From: Strongylocentrotus purpuratus
Taxonomy: Eukaryota; Echinodermata; Echinoidea; Camarodonta; Strongylocentrotidae
Length of the DNA: 64,000 nucleotides
Assembly (NCBI RefSeq): GCF_000002235.5
Contig: NW_022145599.1
Span: forward strand, 27,727,856-27,791,855
Direction: 5' to 3'
Made by a program: the position numbers and the translations under genes
Shown here: one piece after another, positions 36,234-48,185 of the stretch
Layout of the letters: every line of letters starts with the position of its first letter
Position numbering within the stretch: the first letter of the stretch is position 1
Notes under the pieces: generated by a model
Told to the model about the DNA's origin: nothing
Seen by the model: only the letters and a program-made list of their open reading frames with translations
Databases searched by the model: none

Positions 36234-37600
36234 GAAGAACAAGGATTAAGAGTCGAGAACGGTACAACGAATCGCCTTCTTTCTCTAATAATTCATAAAA
36301 TGTCACAGCTTGGGGGGGGGGGGGGGGTGGGAACTGAATTCAGATAAGGATTTAGAGTCGAGAACGGTAAAACAAATGGTCTTCTCTCTCTAATATTTTA
36401 ATGAAACGCCAAAGCTTCCGCTATGAATATTGCAGTTTTTGAGGGGCTTTTTTTCGCTCCTCAACCACGCACGCCCCCCTTGCGTAAAAGGGGATTTTGG
36501 GGAAAAAATGGTATTTAACAACATTTCCCCTTTTGAATTAGAAAAATTGGGAAATAATAGGGAAGAATAGAGAAAAAAATCAGTAGGGTCTAGGGTCTAG
36601 ACTCTAAACTAAGTAAAAGAAAATATTTAAATTTTTTTTTTTTTTTTTTTTAAATCGGGAAACCGATTTAGAATCTTAACGCGGACAAAAATGAATTCTA
36701 AAATATTTCCCCTGATTTTTTTTTTTCGGCGCTCTGCTGGCTTTGGGTTCTCGATCTGCGCTGCTAATGCGAAAAACGGATTTCGCGTAGCCCTAGCTAA
36801 TGAAATAGGTCTACCCACACTTCACCTTCTATTTTTATGGATTGTCCATCTTCCCGAGGATTTATCACTCACAACATGAAAGTCTCTGTAGAAATCTAGT
36901 CTACAAAGTCAATGTGAAATGCATCAAGTAAAATAACGTGCAGTCGGAAATCAGAATCGTCCCTAGATCTAGTCGGCGAAAATGCGGACGATCCTTATTT
37001 TGGTCGAAGCGTCCGTCTGTTTACGAAGATGATCTAGCCTATGTTTATGCAGACAATCCTTATTCTCGGACCAGCACCCCTCAAGTCTACTGTTGAACAT
37101 GAATTGAAAATGGGAGGACAAACCGGGATTGGGTGTCTGAGAAAAATTCTCGACACCAACCACACTGACACTTGACAGGAGACAGACAGCAATGCAACTC
37201 TTCTAAAAGTAAAACTAGACTAAAGCTAAAATTGAATTGATCTATCAGCAAAAATGGAATGCAGGATTGTATAGACCTCTATATCTAGGCCTAGGGTCTA
37301 GATCTAAGTACAATTTACTAACTACAAACACAGCCACAGCCACAGCCATACCAGTTTACATGGTCAATGCCAATGGCATGCCACAATCAAACACCACGAA
37401 GGGCAACTAGCACGACGGGACGGTGAACCAGATGAATGGCGCGCGCTTGTTGAATCGTCTTGTCGGCTTGCAATTTTTTCAATATCCACATAAGTTTTAG
37501 CAAATTACATCTAAATCAAAGTTAATATCTACAAAACACCATGTAAAACACGTACAGTAAATCATGCTAAACTCATTCCTTAAATTAACGATTCATTAAT
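36234..37600. other. Presumptive H3.3 intron 1, no gene
   Basis: A direct duplication of about 110 bp (tagagtcgagaacggta, near 36250 and 36355) flanks a poly-G run. TCTAGA-rich patches lie near 36590 and 37290. Nothing else recognised. Confidence 0.5.
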
Positions 37601-37639
37601 CACATGAATTTCTCTAGAAAATGACCTATTTTTACTTAC

Positions 37640-37913
37640 TTATCAGCGGGTTTCGTCGGAAATATTACGCGCCTTGTCGATACCAAAGAAGTGAGAAAAC
37701 AATCAAAATAATCAAACGTGCTTTTATGTGTATGTGGAGTATGAATCGGAAATCCTCATTGGTTACTCAATTATGTCGCAATAAGAAGATATGTTATTGG
37801 CGTAGAGCCGGCAATATACTCATATCTGATTGGCTAGAAAAACCTACATTTGATTGGATATCGGGGCAGAAATAACTAAGACCGATTGGTCAATTTTTGA
37901 GCTATTTGATTGG
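37640..37913 (-). promoter_or_regulatory. Candidate distal promoter of H3.3 with five CCAAT boxes
   Basis: Five CCAAT pentamers, all in minus-strand orientation, start at plus coordinates 37758, 37829, 37853, 37885 and 37909, with inner spacings of 24, 32 and 24 bases. Just downstream in that orientation a strong donor (GATAA then GTAAGTAAA, exon end 37640) could close a non-coding first exon joined to the H3.3 acceptor at 33669. CCAAT clusters bind NF-Y and are usual in histone and cell-cycle promoters. The link to H3.3, 4 kb away, is inference; the boxes could serve another transcript. Confidence 0.45.
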
Positions 37914-38550
37914 CCAACACCCTTGGCCGTCCGATCCTTCCAAAAGGTCCAAGCTCGCCTATGGGACTTTACGTGTTAAACGCATAGATGGGTTGCGAAG
38001 ATTTTTGTCGTCCGCTACGCATTAGCATCGTCTGCTATCATGTCACAACTGTACACTGCGTGCGTTATAAATAGATGTATTTCAGTTTTTATCATTCAAA
38101 AAATGTTTGGTATAATTCCATAAAATTATGTTCACAACCTTAATAAAAGGCATGCCTTTACAATAGAGGAAGATATTTTTGTTTCTTATGTTCTCCTTAG
38201 ATCTCCATCACAAATTTAGCTTCAAAATCATTTTGGTCTAGTATCAGTATCAACTTGGACGCGGAAGAGTATAGTGCACATCGAGTTTGTACACCTCATC
38301 TAACTATATCCAAAAAAAAAATTCTCCTTACTTCTAGTACGGTAATACTCATCAACGCCTGTTCAGCATCTAGATGAGGGTAAAGCATCATAGAGTTGTT
38401 ATAGGATCTAGGTCTACATCTCTATGCGGTACAGTTCCTGTAAGAGAACTAAATGTTATGGCAAATAATTAGTTCGAATCCTACAAAAGGCCTATCATCA
38501 GTGTTAATAAATGTACATTTTATATCACAATTTTGCATGTAGATGTAGGC

Positions 38551-39229
38551 CTATTATTATTAATCATCATTTCATGGGGGCGGCCGGGGGGGGGGGGGGG
38601 GGCGGGGGCCGGGTGACCCTTTCCACCTTTTTCGGCGTTCATGCGTGTCAAATTGTCTGTATCCATGTAGATGTTGTGAACACTCGAGCTTTATTGAAAT
38701 TCAGTTTAGTATGATCCATGCAATACTTTGACATTATATTTTTTTTATCAGGTAAAAAGTAAAAAAATAAAATATAGTGGCTATCAAGTTGACTTTGACG
38801 CTCTTGACGTTTTGTGTACGGGACTTAAACTACTTCACAAACAAGGAACGTAGTGCCGATCCGGGGGGGGGGGGGGGGGGGCGGTATCACATATTATGAC
38901 ATACGGGGGTGTACTAAAAATCCCTAAACATGGCCGGGCTCCTATTTTTAACAATAATACCATTAAAAACGGGTCTATTTTTTCAAAATGTCCAAAATTT
39001 TCGGGATTGCAAACGGCCCGAAAAACACCCTAAAATTGTAAAAAAATGTGCCTTATTTCCCCCCCCCCCCCAAAAAAAAATCCCAAATTGAATGACCCTT
39101 AAACTGGCGTTTCAAGGCTTCAGCGGCACACCCATCCAAACGAAATTTGAGTATCCCCCCCCCCCCCCCGGGATTGCCGAATGTGAACAAAAATGTTGAA
39201 TAAGGTTAAAACTGACAAAATATAAATCA
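38551..39229. other. Poly-G/poly-C-rich non-coding stretch
   Basis: Several homopolymer runs (near 38585, 38862, 39060, 39157). No gene recognised. Confidence 0.6.
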
Positions 39230-39239
39230 GTTTATCAAA

Positions 39240-39560
39240 ATGAATTGTACAAAATAATAATAACACCATTAGGTATATATTCTACTGCGCTACAAGAGCT
39301 CCTGATATGCTTAGATTTACGGTACTGAGTTAATTAAAAAGATGTGTTTTCAGTTTTGACTTAAAGACGTTTACAGATGGTGATTTCCTGACTTCAAATG
39401 GCAAGTTATTCCAGAGTTTTGGGGCTGCACAAGCAAATGCTCGATCACCTAGCGTTATTTTTGTTTTGATAGATGGAATCTGTAGCAACAAAGTATCTCG
39501 GGAACTGCGCAAGTTGCGATTTTGTTGATTAGGTTTGAAATTCAACAGTTCTTTGATGAT
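39240..39560 (-). mobile_element. LINE 3' fragment, different family from 20 kb
   Basis: A 71-residue frame (39330-39545) contains RNLRSSRDTLLLQIP, then GDRAFACAAPKLWNNLP and VFKSKLKTHLF, the classic C-terminal end of many non-LTR reverse transcriptases. It is followed by a short 3' UTR with a gcgc word. Strongly 5'-truncated. Confidence 0.85.
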
Positions 39561-40020
39561 GGTTAATGCTTCAAGTTATAGGTTGATTCTATTATATCCA
39601 GCACGGCAAAATGACATGTAAAAAAATAATAATAAAAAATGAAATAATGCGATTTTCGGCATTTGAGAATACGTCCCACTTCTGTCCCATTTCATCCCCG
39701 GTTATATCACTGTCTGGCTACAATCACAGACTCTAATTTGAAACTTTACTACAATTTCTAAAGCCTTGGGCAGAGCCTCATCCGTCAGTTTCTGGCTGTG
39801 TCAGTCCATGGTGGCGGCCATTTGGTCAGAAGCAGCTATAGCATTTACGTAGTCTCATATAGTGCAGACAAGATTACGCACAATTATCGACAAGGCACGA
39901 CGGTCTAGTACAAGCACTGTCCCATTCCACCATCCCGGGGATGAGTAAGGGGGACACTCACTCCCCTAGATAATGCTTAATTACATCCTAAAAATGATAG
40001 AGAGGTTGTCTGCATGTAAT

Positions 40021-40314
40021 TAGGCCAAATAAAAAAAAAAACATGTTTAGCGTCCTGTTTTTTCGAAAAATAGGAAGGAGGCCCTTTTCTTCCTGATGGC
40101 CGCCGAATTTTTTTTTTTTTTTTTTCAGAAATAGAGCTAGTTTTAGCAGTGTTTTTCATGTTATTTTTCTTTTAAAAAATCAAAAATTAAAAATCAAAAA
40201 TTAAAAAAAATTAAAAAAAAAAAAAAAAAATCAAAAAGAAAAAGAGGAGGCGGCCCCAAAAAAGGAAGCGGGCGGGGACGCTAAACATATATATATTTTT
40301 TTTACATGGCCTTA
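40021..40314. mobile_element. TIR element with ATGTTTAGCGTCC ends
   Basis: Left aggccaaataaaaa...catgtttagcgtcctg, and right (opposite strand) aaggccatgtaaaa...tatgtttagcgtcc. The interior is A/T-rich with cagaaatagagctagtttta, also seen near 13720. Another left-end fragment lies at 50010-50065. Confidence 0.75.
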
Positions 40315-40388
40315 TATATGGAGCCTTCAGCAGTAGGCGTATAAAATGGAAAGGCTGCCATCTATATTTACGAAATTACAAAGTAAGT

Positions 40389-40545
40389 CGGGACGGATCC
40401 AGGGGGGCACAGGGGGCACGTGTCCCCCCCCCCCGCCGGCCAAAAAAAATATGTTAAAATCGGCCCTAAATTCGCAAGAAATGCACTGAAAAACAGGGAG
40501 ACGTGCCCCCGACCTACAAAATTAAATAAAAAATGTTATTTAAAA

Positions 40546-40585
<40 letters not shown>

Positions 40586-40779
40586 TATACCAAGGGCTGA
40601 CCTAAAAAGATGACCTTACTCCCCCCCCCCCCCCCCCCGCTTATTGAGCGGCTGGCAGATTTGTTGCGATTTTTTGGGAACTAAAAAAAATATATATTAT
40701 GTTCTCTTACCCCCCGTGTATTCCCCCATGTGCCCCCCCCCCCCCCCCCCCCGGGAAGAAATTCCTGGATCCGCCCCTG
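40389..40779. mobile_element. hAT-like MITE, GGATCCAGG ends
   Basis: Left gggacggatccagg and right (opposite strand) caggggcggatccagg. The interior shares gggctgacctaaaaa and the ttattgagcggctgg block with 24970-25419. The same kind of end stands alone at 48131. No clear flanking duplication. Confidence 0.65.
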
Positions 40780-40972
40780 TATTATTTATATTTGATTTCA
40801 ATCCGATACTTTTCCCAACTATAGTTTGGAGACTTGGTAACTTCCGAAAAATTATCTACTATGTAGCCCCTAAGTTAATCGTCATTATCATTGTTAGGCC
40901 TATAATTATTATTATCATTATTACTAATGTTATTATCATTATTATTAGTAATAGTTGTAGTAACAATTTTAA

Positions 40973-41512
40973 AGGGAAAGTCCACCCTGAAATTAAGTTA
41001 GTTTTAATAGGAGTAGAAAAATGAGAGAAACAAGTCAGTGAAAGTTTGAGCAAATTCCGATTAAAAATAAGGAAGTTAGGATTTTTGAAGTTGTGATCAA
41101 TCAAACACAAATTAGGAACTCTATGACGTATCATGCGAGCTCAACTTGCATTTGCTCAGTACTAAAAAAATCTAAAATTTTCATTTTTCCTCAAGAAAAA
41201 TTTCAACCATACATGCACCCTAAATATAATAATTGCAAATATGTTTCTATACTCCCCCTGCAAGGAACAAATATATATTCCGTCATCAATAACGAAGAAA
41301 ACATGATTTTATGGAATATTATGCACAAAGCAAATGAAGGAGAGCTCGTATAATAAGTCACAGAGTTGCCAATTTGTATTTGATTGATCACAACTTCAAT
41401 AATTCATAACTTTCTTATTTTCATTCAGAATTTGCTCAAACTTTCACTCACCTGATTTTCTTATTATTCTGCCTCTATCGAAACAAACTTATTTTGGGGG
41501 TGGACTTTCCCT
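40973..41512. mobile_element. 540-bp MITE with TTAA flanks and 150-bp TIRs
   Basis: The ends AGGGAAAGTCCACC are followed by long inverted repeats that continue through agtgaaagtttgagcaaatt and gaagttgtgatcaatcaaa, about 150 bp per side. TTAA stands at 40969-40972 and 41513-41516. TTAA flanks suggest a piggyBac-like or related transposase; inference. No coding frame. Confidence 0.85.
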
Positions 41513-41714
41513 TTAACAAGCGCACACTGGTCGCGCTAATCTCAGCACGTAAGCTTTCGCACACTACCGGGTGCCATACCTGTGTGGAGAGTGACAAAAT
41601 AATATGTAACGGGCCTAGATCAATGTCTTGCCAACAATAATGGATGCGTAACTCCACTTGGCTTTAAAGTCGCTCTACTGCAGAGAATTTCGGAGGCCAG
41701 GCACCAGTTTCGGC

Positions 41715-42050
41715 AAACCCGGACTTTAGTGCCCCAGCTGAAAATCTCAGTTTATTATGGATTTAATATCAATAATATTAATTATGCTAATATATGCAAA
41801 TATAAACATACCAAAACTTGATGATTTTTAATCATTTGACGTCATAAAAAGCAATTTTAAGCCAAAAATAGCAGCGAAGTAGGGATCTCCTCTTTGCTTG
41901 ATGCGAGATACTAGCGAACTGAAATAACCATAGAGATATATACTACTAAACACTAGAGGGCGTACTCGCTCAAATTGCTGCTCCGAGCTGGAGCGGTGGC
42001 CGCCATTACTAAGGAGGGCAGAAAAACGGACGACCCAACAAGATACTGTG
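41715..42050 (+). repeat. Arm of a dispersed inverted repeat, copy A
   Basis: This stretch, from caaacccggactttagtgcc through gctagtatctcgcat (read inverted) to ccattactaaggagggc, is repeated inverted at 45830-46635. It directly abuts the THAP exon. Confidence 0.85.
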
Positions 42051-42060
42051 CACAACATAC

Positions 42061-43451
42061 GTGGAAAAATTGAAGAAGCCAGGTTCGTGCGTTGCATTTG
42101 GATGTTCGAACCGAAGAAAGAAAGGGAACTGCATAATATTTCACAAGTAAGTTCTTCTTAATGTTATGTTGATTAATAAGGAGATTTTAGAGCTAAAAAT
42201 GTAGTTTATGCAGATAATGCAGTGACTGTAGTCTGTACCCGGGTTGTCTCATGACAAGCCACGGCAGCTCCTGCAGCAGCGGAGCGCGCCAGTCCACGCC
42301 AGCCGGGCTGGAGCAGGCATGGGTTAAGGTTCTGGGGATGGTGATGGGAAAATTCTGCTGCGCTGGAGTCGCTCGCAACTCCAAGAGTCAGAGAGTCCAA
42401 CTCGGAAATATAACTCCATGAGCTTGATTCTATTAAAGAAAAGTCTAGAATAAAATGATATAATTCATTTGATCTTATCTAATTTCAAGATAAATTAAAA
42501 ATCAAATGTCAGCTTCTTTATATTTTAACTAGACTAGACTAGAGCTAGATGATAGATCTAGACTCTAGACTCTAGATCTAAACTCTAGTCTCTAATTTCT
42601 AAAGCCTGAACAGCAAAGCCAGGTTAGACAGAAATAACCGTCTGATATGGGTCATTTCTTTAATAAAACTGACATTTGTTGACATTCCCCATAATATAAT
42701 CAGAGGTCTAGTGGAGCCAGACGCAGTCTCGGTAGAACAACCGACGATATAGAGAGACTGAAGCTTTTGGTCTAAGCCAGGCTAGCCTGCCATATTTCAC
42801 ATCACAGGAGTTATCCAGCTAGGCTAGGCAAGCCTGAAAATCCCACCGCACACTACACTATTTCTATCAAATTTGCTTATGACTTGCTGACATTATTATT
42901 ATTTTATTTATTTGGCTGGAAGCTGCTTTCAGTTTCAGTCTTAAAAATCACATGAAATAGCATGAATAGTAGAACAATTGTCATGTTATGAGAAAAAACT
43001 CATTATTGTTTCCATTTGCTTTTATTGTAATGCAGGAATACACTCAAGAGAGGAAAGGATGTTACACACCACATCTCATTCCTAGAGCTGTGCCTACTGT
43101 CTTTCCTGGACATCCTCCCTATAAACAGACCCATGGCTCAAGACTCCCAGCAAAACCATGTACAACATCGGAAAGTGTTCCCGTGCCTCCAAAGAAACCC
43201 TATGACATTACAAAAGAACATGACTATTCTTTTTCTGTCTGAGTTGATTAGAAACTGAATATAACCAGACAGCAAGTGCAGGATGCCAAGAAACAGCTTC
43301 AAGTGGTGAAACAAGGTAAACAGGAGAGATGGAAAAACCAGGACTCTCTTGCAGGAAGTCCACGAAAGCAAGCTCATTAGCCAGGATCAGCTTGACCTAC
43401 TTCAACACAACTTTGGAGAGAACGCATTTTCAGGAAAAAAAAACAAAACAT
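42061..43451 (+). pseudogene. Decayed THAP-domain protein gene
   Basis: THAP domains are C2CH zinc-finger DNA-binding modules, found in host regulators and P-like transposases. The exon at about 42061-42146 encodes the THAP start GSCVAFGCSNRRKKGNCIIFH and ends at a GTAAGT donor (phase 2); no in-frame ATG follows the upstream stop at 42010. A second exon, 43036-43242, encodes the end of the domain, IPRAVPTVFPGHPP (the AVPTxF box). The middle (the second Cys-His pair) was not found. Downstream, KKQLQVVKQ and ISQDQLDLLQHNFGENAF resemble the coiled-coil tail of THAP proteins but are split by stops at 43240 and 43249 and a frame change. I read it as a pseudogene; missing exons in the assembly are an alternative. 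Confidence 0.7.
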
Positions 43452-45829
43452 AGAACTTCATTCGTACAAACTACAAAGACAGATCAGTCTTTTATATTTT
43501 GCCTCTTGTCTGCATAGCTTATCCACTGGATGATTGACTGTGAAGCCGTTTAAAACTGGAGAGAGCTTTCAATAATCTTTTTAAAAAACAGAACAATCTG
43601 AGACTTTTGTTCTGTGTAATGAAATAAAATTCTTGGGACACATTGTGACAGTTGCACAACCTAACCATAATTTTCTGTTTGTTAACTTTACACGAAGGCA
43701 AACTAAAGTGGAACTTAGAAGAGTTGATTAAATTAGGGGTTAAACAAAATGTACTTGAATTTTGAGTTGTTGTGAGGTACACTGTATTTGAATATTTACT
43801 CTATAAGCTTCATAATTGTACCTGCTGTATCTGATTCAGTTGCTATAATTTTTGCAAATTATTTGCACTCTACATGTGCTTTGATTCTGCAGGTACAGTA
43901 TGGATAACCTGAGATAAACATGTAGACCTTTTTTTATAACATTGTCTGGATTGCTCTCAACCAAGTGATTTACATCATTAAAGATGAAAAGCAAGAAATT
44001 CACATCAAGTGAGCCCATTTTCAATAAACGAGAAGAATTCACAGATGTGTTGCAATTGAAAAGCTTGTGTAATGCACAGTTGCACACCATATACACACCC
44101 ATAGATCGTTTTGTACATAGGTTTGAATTTTGTTCCAAAATGGAAAACTGCTTTTGAAGAGATTTGATAACAGAACAATTATATGGAATAATGTCACTAG
44201 ATGTAAACCCATAAGATTGTGCACTCTTTGGCTTGTTGTATCTACTGTGTACATTTGAGGGTAATCAGTTTCAAATTTATTATTATACCTGATGAATAAT
44301 GATGTCAAAAGACCATGTTACTATGAGGTTTCACTGAATAGTGTAGTGCAGTATCCTGAGATGTAAGTCTCTTCAATTATAGTTCTTCATAGCAATACAG
44401 GTGACTTGGAATATATATGCTCAATTACATTTTCTGGTTTGCATTTATTACTCGATGAAATGTCTTTGTATTATTAGTAAATGTAACGCGCCTGCGTGCG
44501 CTTGGAGCCAAGACTAGTTAATAAAGTGTTCGTTATCGCTGACATCTTGACACATAGACATTGGCCTCCTGACATTTATGTTTTGGGAGTTATTGTGGCG
44601 GTTTTGGGATGTGTAATGCTTGTCTTTGGTGGCGAATCAATTTGTCGTGGTTGTGTTGCCTATGATCCGTGACAGTAAATTTGGGGCTAAAATCTGAGAT
44701 GTTGTTTTTGCAATGTCTGTCCTTTCAATTGTGTTGTATTATTGCAGTATAATAAAATGTCAAAACTTAAATGCCTATGCTGTAGAATATCAACACACGT
44801 GTGCCGTGTGGTAATATAAGGTTCATTTATTCATTTTTTTCCTTCAAATTGAATTATAAGTTTATTCTCTAAAACTGGTTGATGAAGAAAATAAGAAATA
44901 CACTGTATCAAGGAGAATATTATTTATGGAGAAAAAAGGTGATGTGAATAAATAATTATTACATCAATGATCAGCTGTTTTTAAAGAATATTCATATATA
45001 TTTATAGTGAACTGTAAAAAATTGAATTATTCTTTCAGACATAGAAATTTTATAGAGATTAGGTGAAAGACATAAGGTGTGAATTTGATATAAAATGAGT
45101 GAGAGAAGAAGAAAAAGAATGTTTGGATGGATGGATGGATGAATGATTGGATGAGTAAATAACATAATTTTTTTTAAATAAATGTGTATAATTCTTTCCT
45201 TTCCCCTCTTCCTATCTTCAGTATCGTCCTATATCTGCATTTCCATTATCTACCTATCCTTCTATGTTATATCTATCTATCCATCTATTTATGTGTCTAG
45301 CTATACCCATCTCTATCCCAAATCTATAAGTATCAATCTGTTTATAATAGCCATAAACATAAAATGAATATATAACCTTTAAAGCGTTTCAAATCAATAA
45401 ACCCTGGCTCTCATAATAACTGAATTAGAAAGACATTGACCCCCGGCATTGGCCCTGTAGCATAAAACTTTGGTTAATATCATGACATAAATATCAAATA
45501 CAAGTCCCAAATGCTTGATTCTGATTGGTTGAAAGCCAAGTAATATTTGATGTCATAATATCGCAGTTTTATATTGACAAAGAGGAAGAAAAATTGAAGA
45601 TATACTGAAATATAAATAGCTTTTTGTGTCCCTTTTACCTCACCATAACACCCGTAATTAATCTTGACCTACACCAGATACCATGACTGAGGCATGAGTA
45701 GGGTTCATGCATTATGCAAAATACCACAATTATAACGTTTCATACTCGAAAACCGATAAATCAACTCGAAAAATGAAGCTTCACATTGCTTATCAGTAGC
45801 ACAGTTTCGAAGGGAACATCCGGGTATTT
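43452..45829. other. Non-coding stretch after the THAP relic
   Basis: AT-rich. Simple repeats near 45120-45150 (ggat)n and 45250-45310. A block at 44484-44760 with AATAAAG looks like an exhausted repeat but was not classified. No gene. Confidence 0.5.
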
Positions 45830-46635
45830 CTCGAAGTTGTGCCCTCCTTAGTAATGGCGGACCGCGCTCCATGCGCGCACAGAGCTTTGAACGGGCGCGT
45901 ATGACGAGTCCGCACTCTAGCCTTATTAAGTATATATCTCTATGGAAATAACCGAATAAAAACTATGGTGAACTAAAAAAAGAAAAGAAAAAATCAAACC
46001 ACTTCTGAAATTACCTTTGAAATGTTTATTAATTTTTTCTTCCGATATGCGCACATGATAGGGGCAGGTTGGGATGGGATGGGGGGGGGGGTGCTCAATA
46101 GTCGCCAAATTTGGGGTAAAAGGGCAACTGGCCTTGGGGGCAGAATAAAGAAAAGAGCCACCCCGGAAAAAAATTAGAAAAATGATTACAAAGAAAAATA
46201 AGTAAATAATAAATTTAGCCCCCCCCCAAGGCCAGTTGCCCTTTTACCCCAAATTTGGCGACTATTGAGCACCCCCCCCCATCCCATCCCAACCTGCCCC
46301 TATCATGTGCGCATATCGGAAGAAAAAATTAATAAACATTTCAAAGGTAATTTCAGAGGTGGTTTGATTTTTTCTTTTCTTTTTTTAGTTCACCATAGTT
46401 TTTATTCGGTTATTTCAGTTCGCTAGTATCTCGCATCAAGCAAAGAGGAGATCCCCTACTTCGCTGCTATTTTTGGCTTAAAATTGCTTTTTATGACGTC
46501 AAATGATTAAAAATCATCAAGTTTTGGTATGTTTATATTTGCATATATTAGCATAATTAATATTATTGATATTAAATCCATAATAAACTGAGATTTTCAG
46601 CTGGGGCACTAAAGTCCGGGTTTGCCCCAGTTTCA
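45830..46635 (-). repeat. Inverted repeat copy B, interrupted by a palindrome
   Basis: The outer parts (45830-45945 and 46416-46635) are the inverse of 41715-42050. The segment between, 45946-46415, is itself a palindrome. Confidence 0.85.
45946..46415. mobile_element. 470-bp palindromic insertion
   Basis: Arms of about 195 bases (aaataaccgaataaaaacta and onward) face each other across an 80-base spacer. The uninterrupted copy at 41715-42050 reads ctatggttatttcag in reverse, so the insertion point is visible. No coding frame. Confidence 0.85.
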
Positions 46636-46678
46636 CATTAAATTGCCGGCAAAATTCCAGTGTAAATTATAAACTTTA

Positions 46679-46989
46679 TGGGTGATATTCTCGAAAGCGG
46701 ACTTACTTTAGTCTATGGTTCAATCCACTGACTAAGTATGGAATGCCAAGTGTCCATATGAATATATTTTAAAAATAATTTGATTTGTCCCTAAATTACC
46801 ATGATAACATAACTATATCATAGCTATATTGTTGTTTATTAATTATGTTATTACGTTTTATCTTAATTAAGTGACAGATTAAATTATCAAATAAAACATA
46901 TTCATATGGACAGTTGGCATTCCATACTTAGTCGGTAAATTAAACCATGGATTAAAGCTAGTCCGACCGCTTTCGAGAATACCACACTA
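46679..46989. mobile_element. MITE with ATTCTCGAAAGCGG ends
   Basis: About 95 bp of inverted repeat on each side: attctcgaaagcgg, then gactaagtatggaatgcca, then tgtccatatgaata. The centre is AT-rich. No coding frame. Confidence 0.85.
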
Positions 46990-47221
46990 TTATGACTGGG
47001 GATTATATTGGGAATTGTGCAATTATTCAAATTTAGTACTCCGCCCTTTCAGCTATAATTTTTGTGCCAGATTTGGCGAAAGAAAAATTAGATGCTGACA
47101 AAAACTCAATATCTTAGGATAATCCGATTATTTCAATGTCCCGTCATTTAATCCATGATTTACAATCTTCGATAACTTTGCTTATGCGTGCTTTCGCTCG
47201 CTTTTTTTTTTATCTTTGCAG

Positions 47222-47433
47222 TTGGAAAAAGGTATGATATTACAAAAGTTGGTCATGGTTCACCTGTTCAACTCATTACACATCCAATAATAATTGATGA
47301 GAATTCATTGAAAGGGACAGCGAACAATATTGCTGATGTACCATTTTCTGATGTAGGAATTCTAAATCCTGATATTTCATGCGTTCTTTTATCTCACCAC
47401 CTTGTCAACAAACTGTTGTGGAGGAGCGCATAA
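47222..47433 (+). CDS. Possible orphan exon, unknown product
   Basis: A frame of 70 residues follows a strong acceptor (a pyrimidine tract then ctttgcag at about 47221) and starts VGKRYDITKVGHGSPVQL. It ends at 47433. I recognise no domain. The tetrapeptide-like YDIT also occurs in the THAP exon at 43.2 kb, which may be chance. No partner exon was identified, so this is a weak call. Confidence 0.2.
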
Positions 47434-47799
47434 CTTTTCGACGGCTTTAAGCATGGGGTTAAAGGAGCGGCTTGATTCCACTCCTTGTATTAGCTCCCCG
47501 GTTAGTTGTTGTTGTTGGGTTCATAAGGCTGTCCAATCTGAAAAGATTATTCCCGCCTGGCTATACTGTTTTTCGAGTAAGTTCATCAGTGATGATTACC
47601 GACAGATGGCGCTGTTTCTTTTCCTCTGGCGCAAACATTGATTCCGTCACGTTAGCTTCCGTTCACTTGATGGTGCGGGCAATAATTTAGGTGTCGACCA
47701 TGAACAGGGTGCGAGTATTTTATTAATAATAGAGGTTAACTGTGCAGTGCTAAACTATACATTCCCTCCCCTCCTCTCCAGGAGAGAGAGAGAGAAGGC

Positions 47800-48115
47800 G
47801 AATAACTTTGGCGTTTAGACCTAAATAAAATAATGAGTGGTATCTATTTGTGGCTTTTATGAAAGCCAACACAATGAGAGCGTGCAGAATGATCCTCATT
47901 CCCCAGTAAATTCTTTAAACTCTTATCTTTAATGTTTAACCTTGAAAACAACCGTTTCCTATCTCTTACATACTTCTTACAAACCATTAAATAATATTCG
48001 ATTGTTTCAGTTTCATGACAAAAATAAAAAAGGCCATTATACTGAATTTGTAAAAGTTTATTTTGCATTTCCCATTCTCATTTTGATGTAATAATCTTTC
48101 ATTTTTTCTACAAAA
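47800..48115 (-). mobile_element. LINE fragment, C-terminal cysteine/histidine region
   Basis: A 74-residue frame (47844-48068) with LFYFCHETETIEYYLMVCKK resembles the zinc-binding segment (C..ETIEH.L..C) at the C-terminus of non-LTR reverse transcriptases, followed by a NEDHSARSH segment. The rest of the element is missing. Confidence 0.65.
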
Positions 48116-48130
48116 GTTATAATAAGTCTC

Positions 48131-48185
48131 AGTGTCGGATCCAGGAATTTCTTACCGGGGGGGGGGGGGGGGGCACAAAATCACA
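48131..48185. mobile_element. Isolated hAT-like terminus, GGATCCAGGAATTTCTT
   Basis: Starts cagtgtcggatccaggaatt and runs into poly-G; matches the right end of 40389-40779. The opposite end was not found. Confidence 0.55.

Noticed and set aside
42206-42400. Short frames opposite MGKFCCAGVARNSK, a possible second THAP start on the plus strand
   Set aside because: The second cysteine of the zinc motif is absent and the frame stops after 25 residues; chance resemblance is likely.
44484-44760. Possible solo LTR starting tgtaacgcgcctgc with AATAAAG
   Set aside because: No matching end, no target duplication and no adjoining primer site could be shown.
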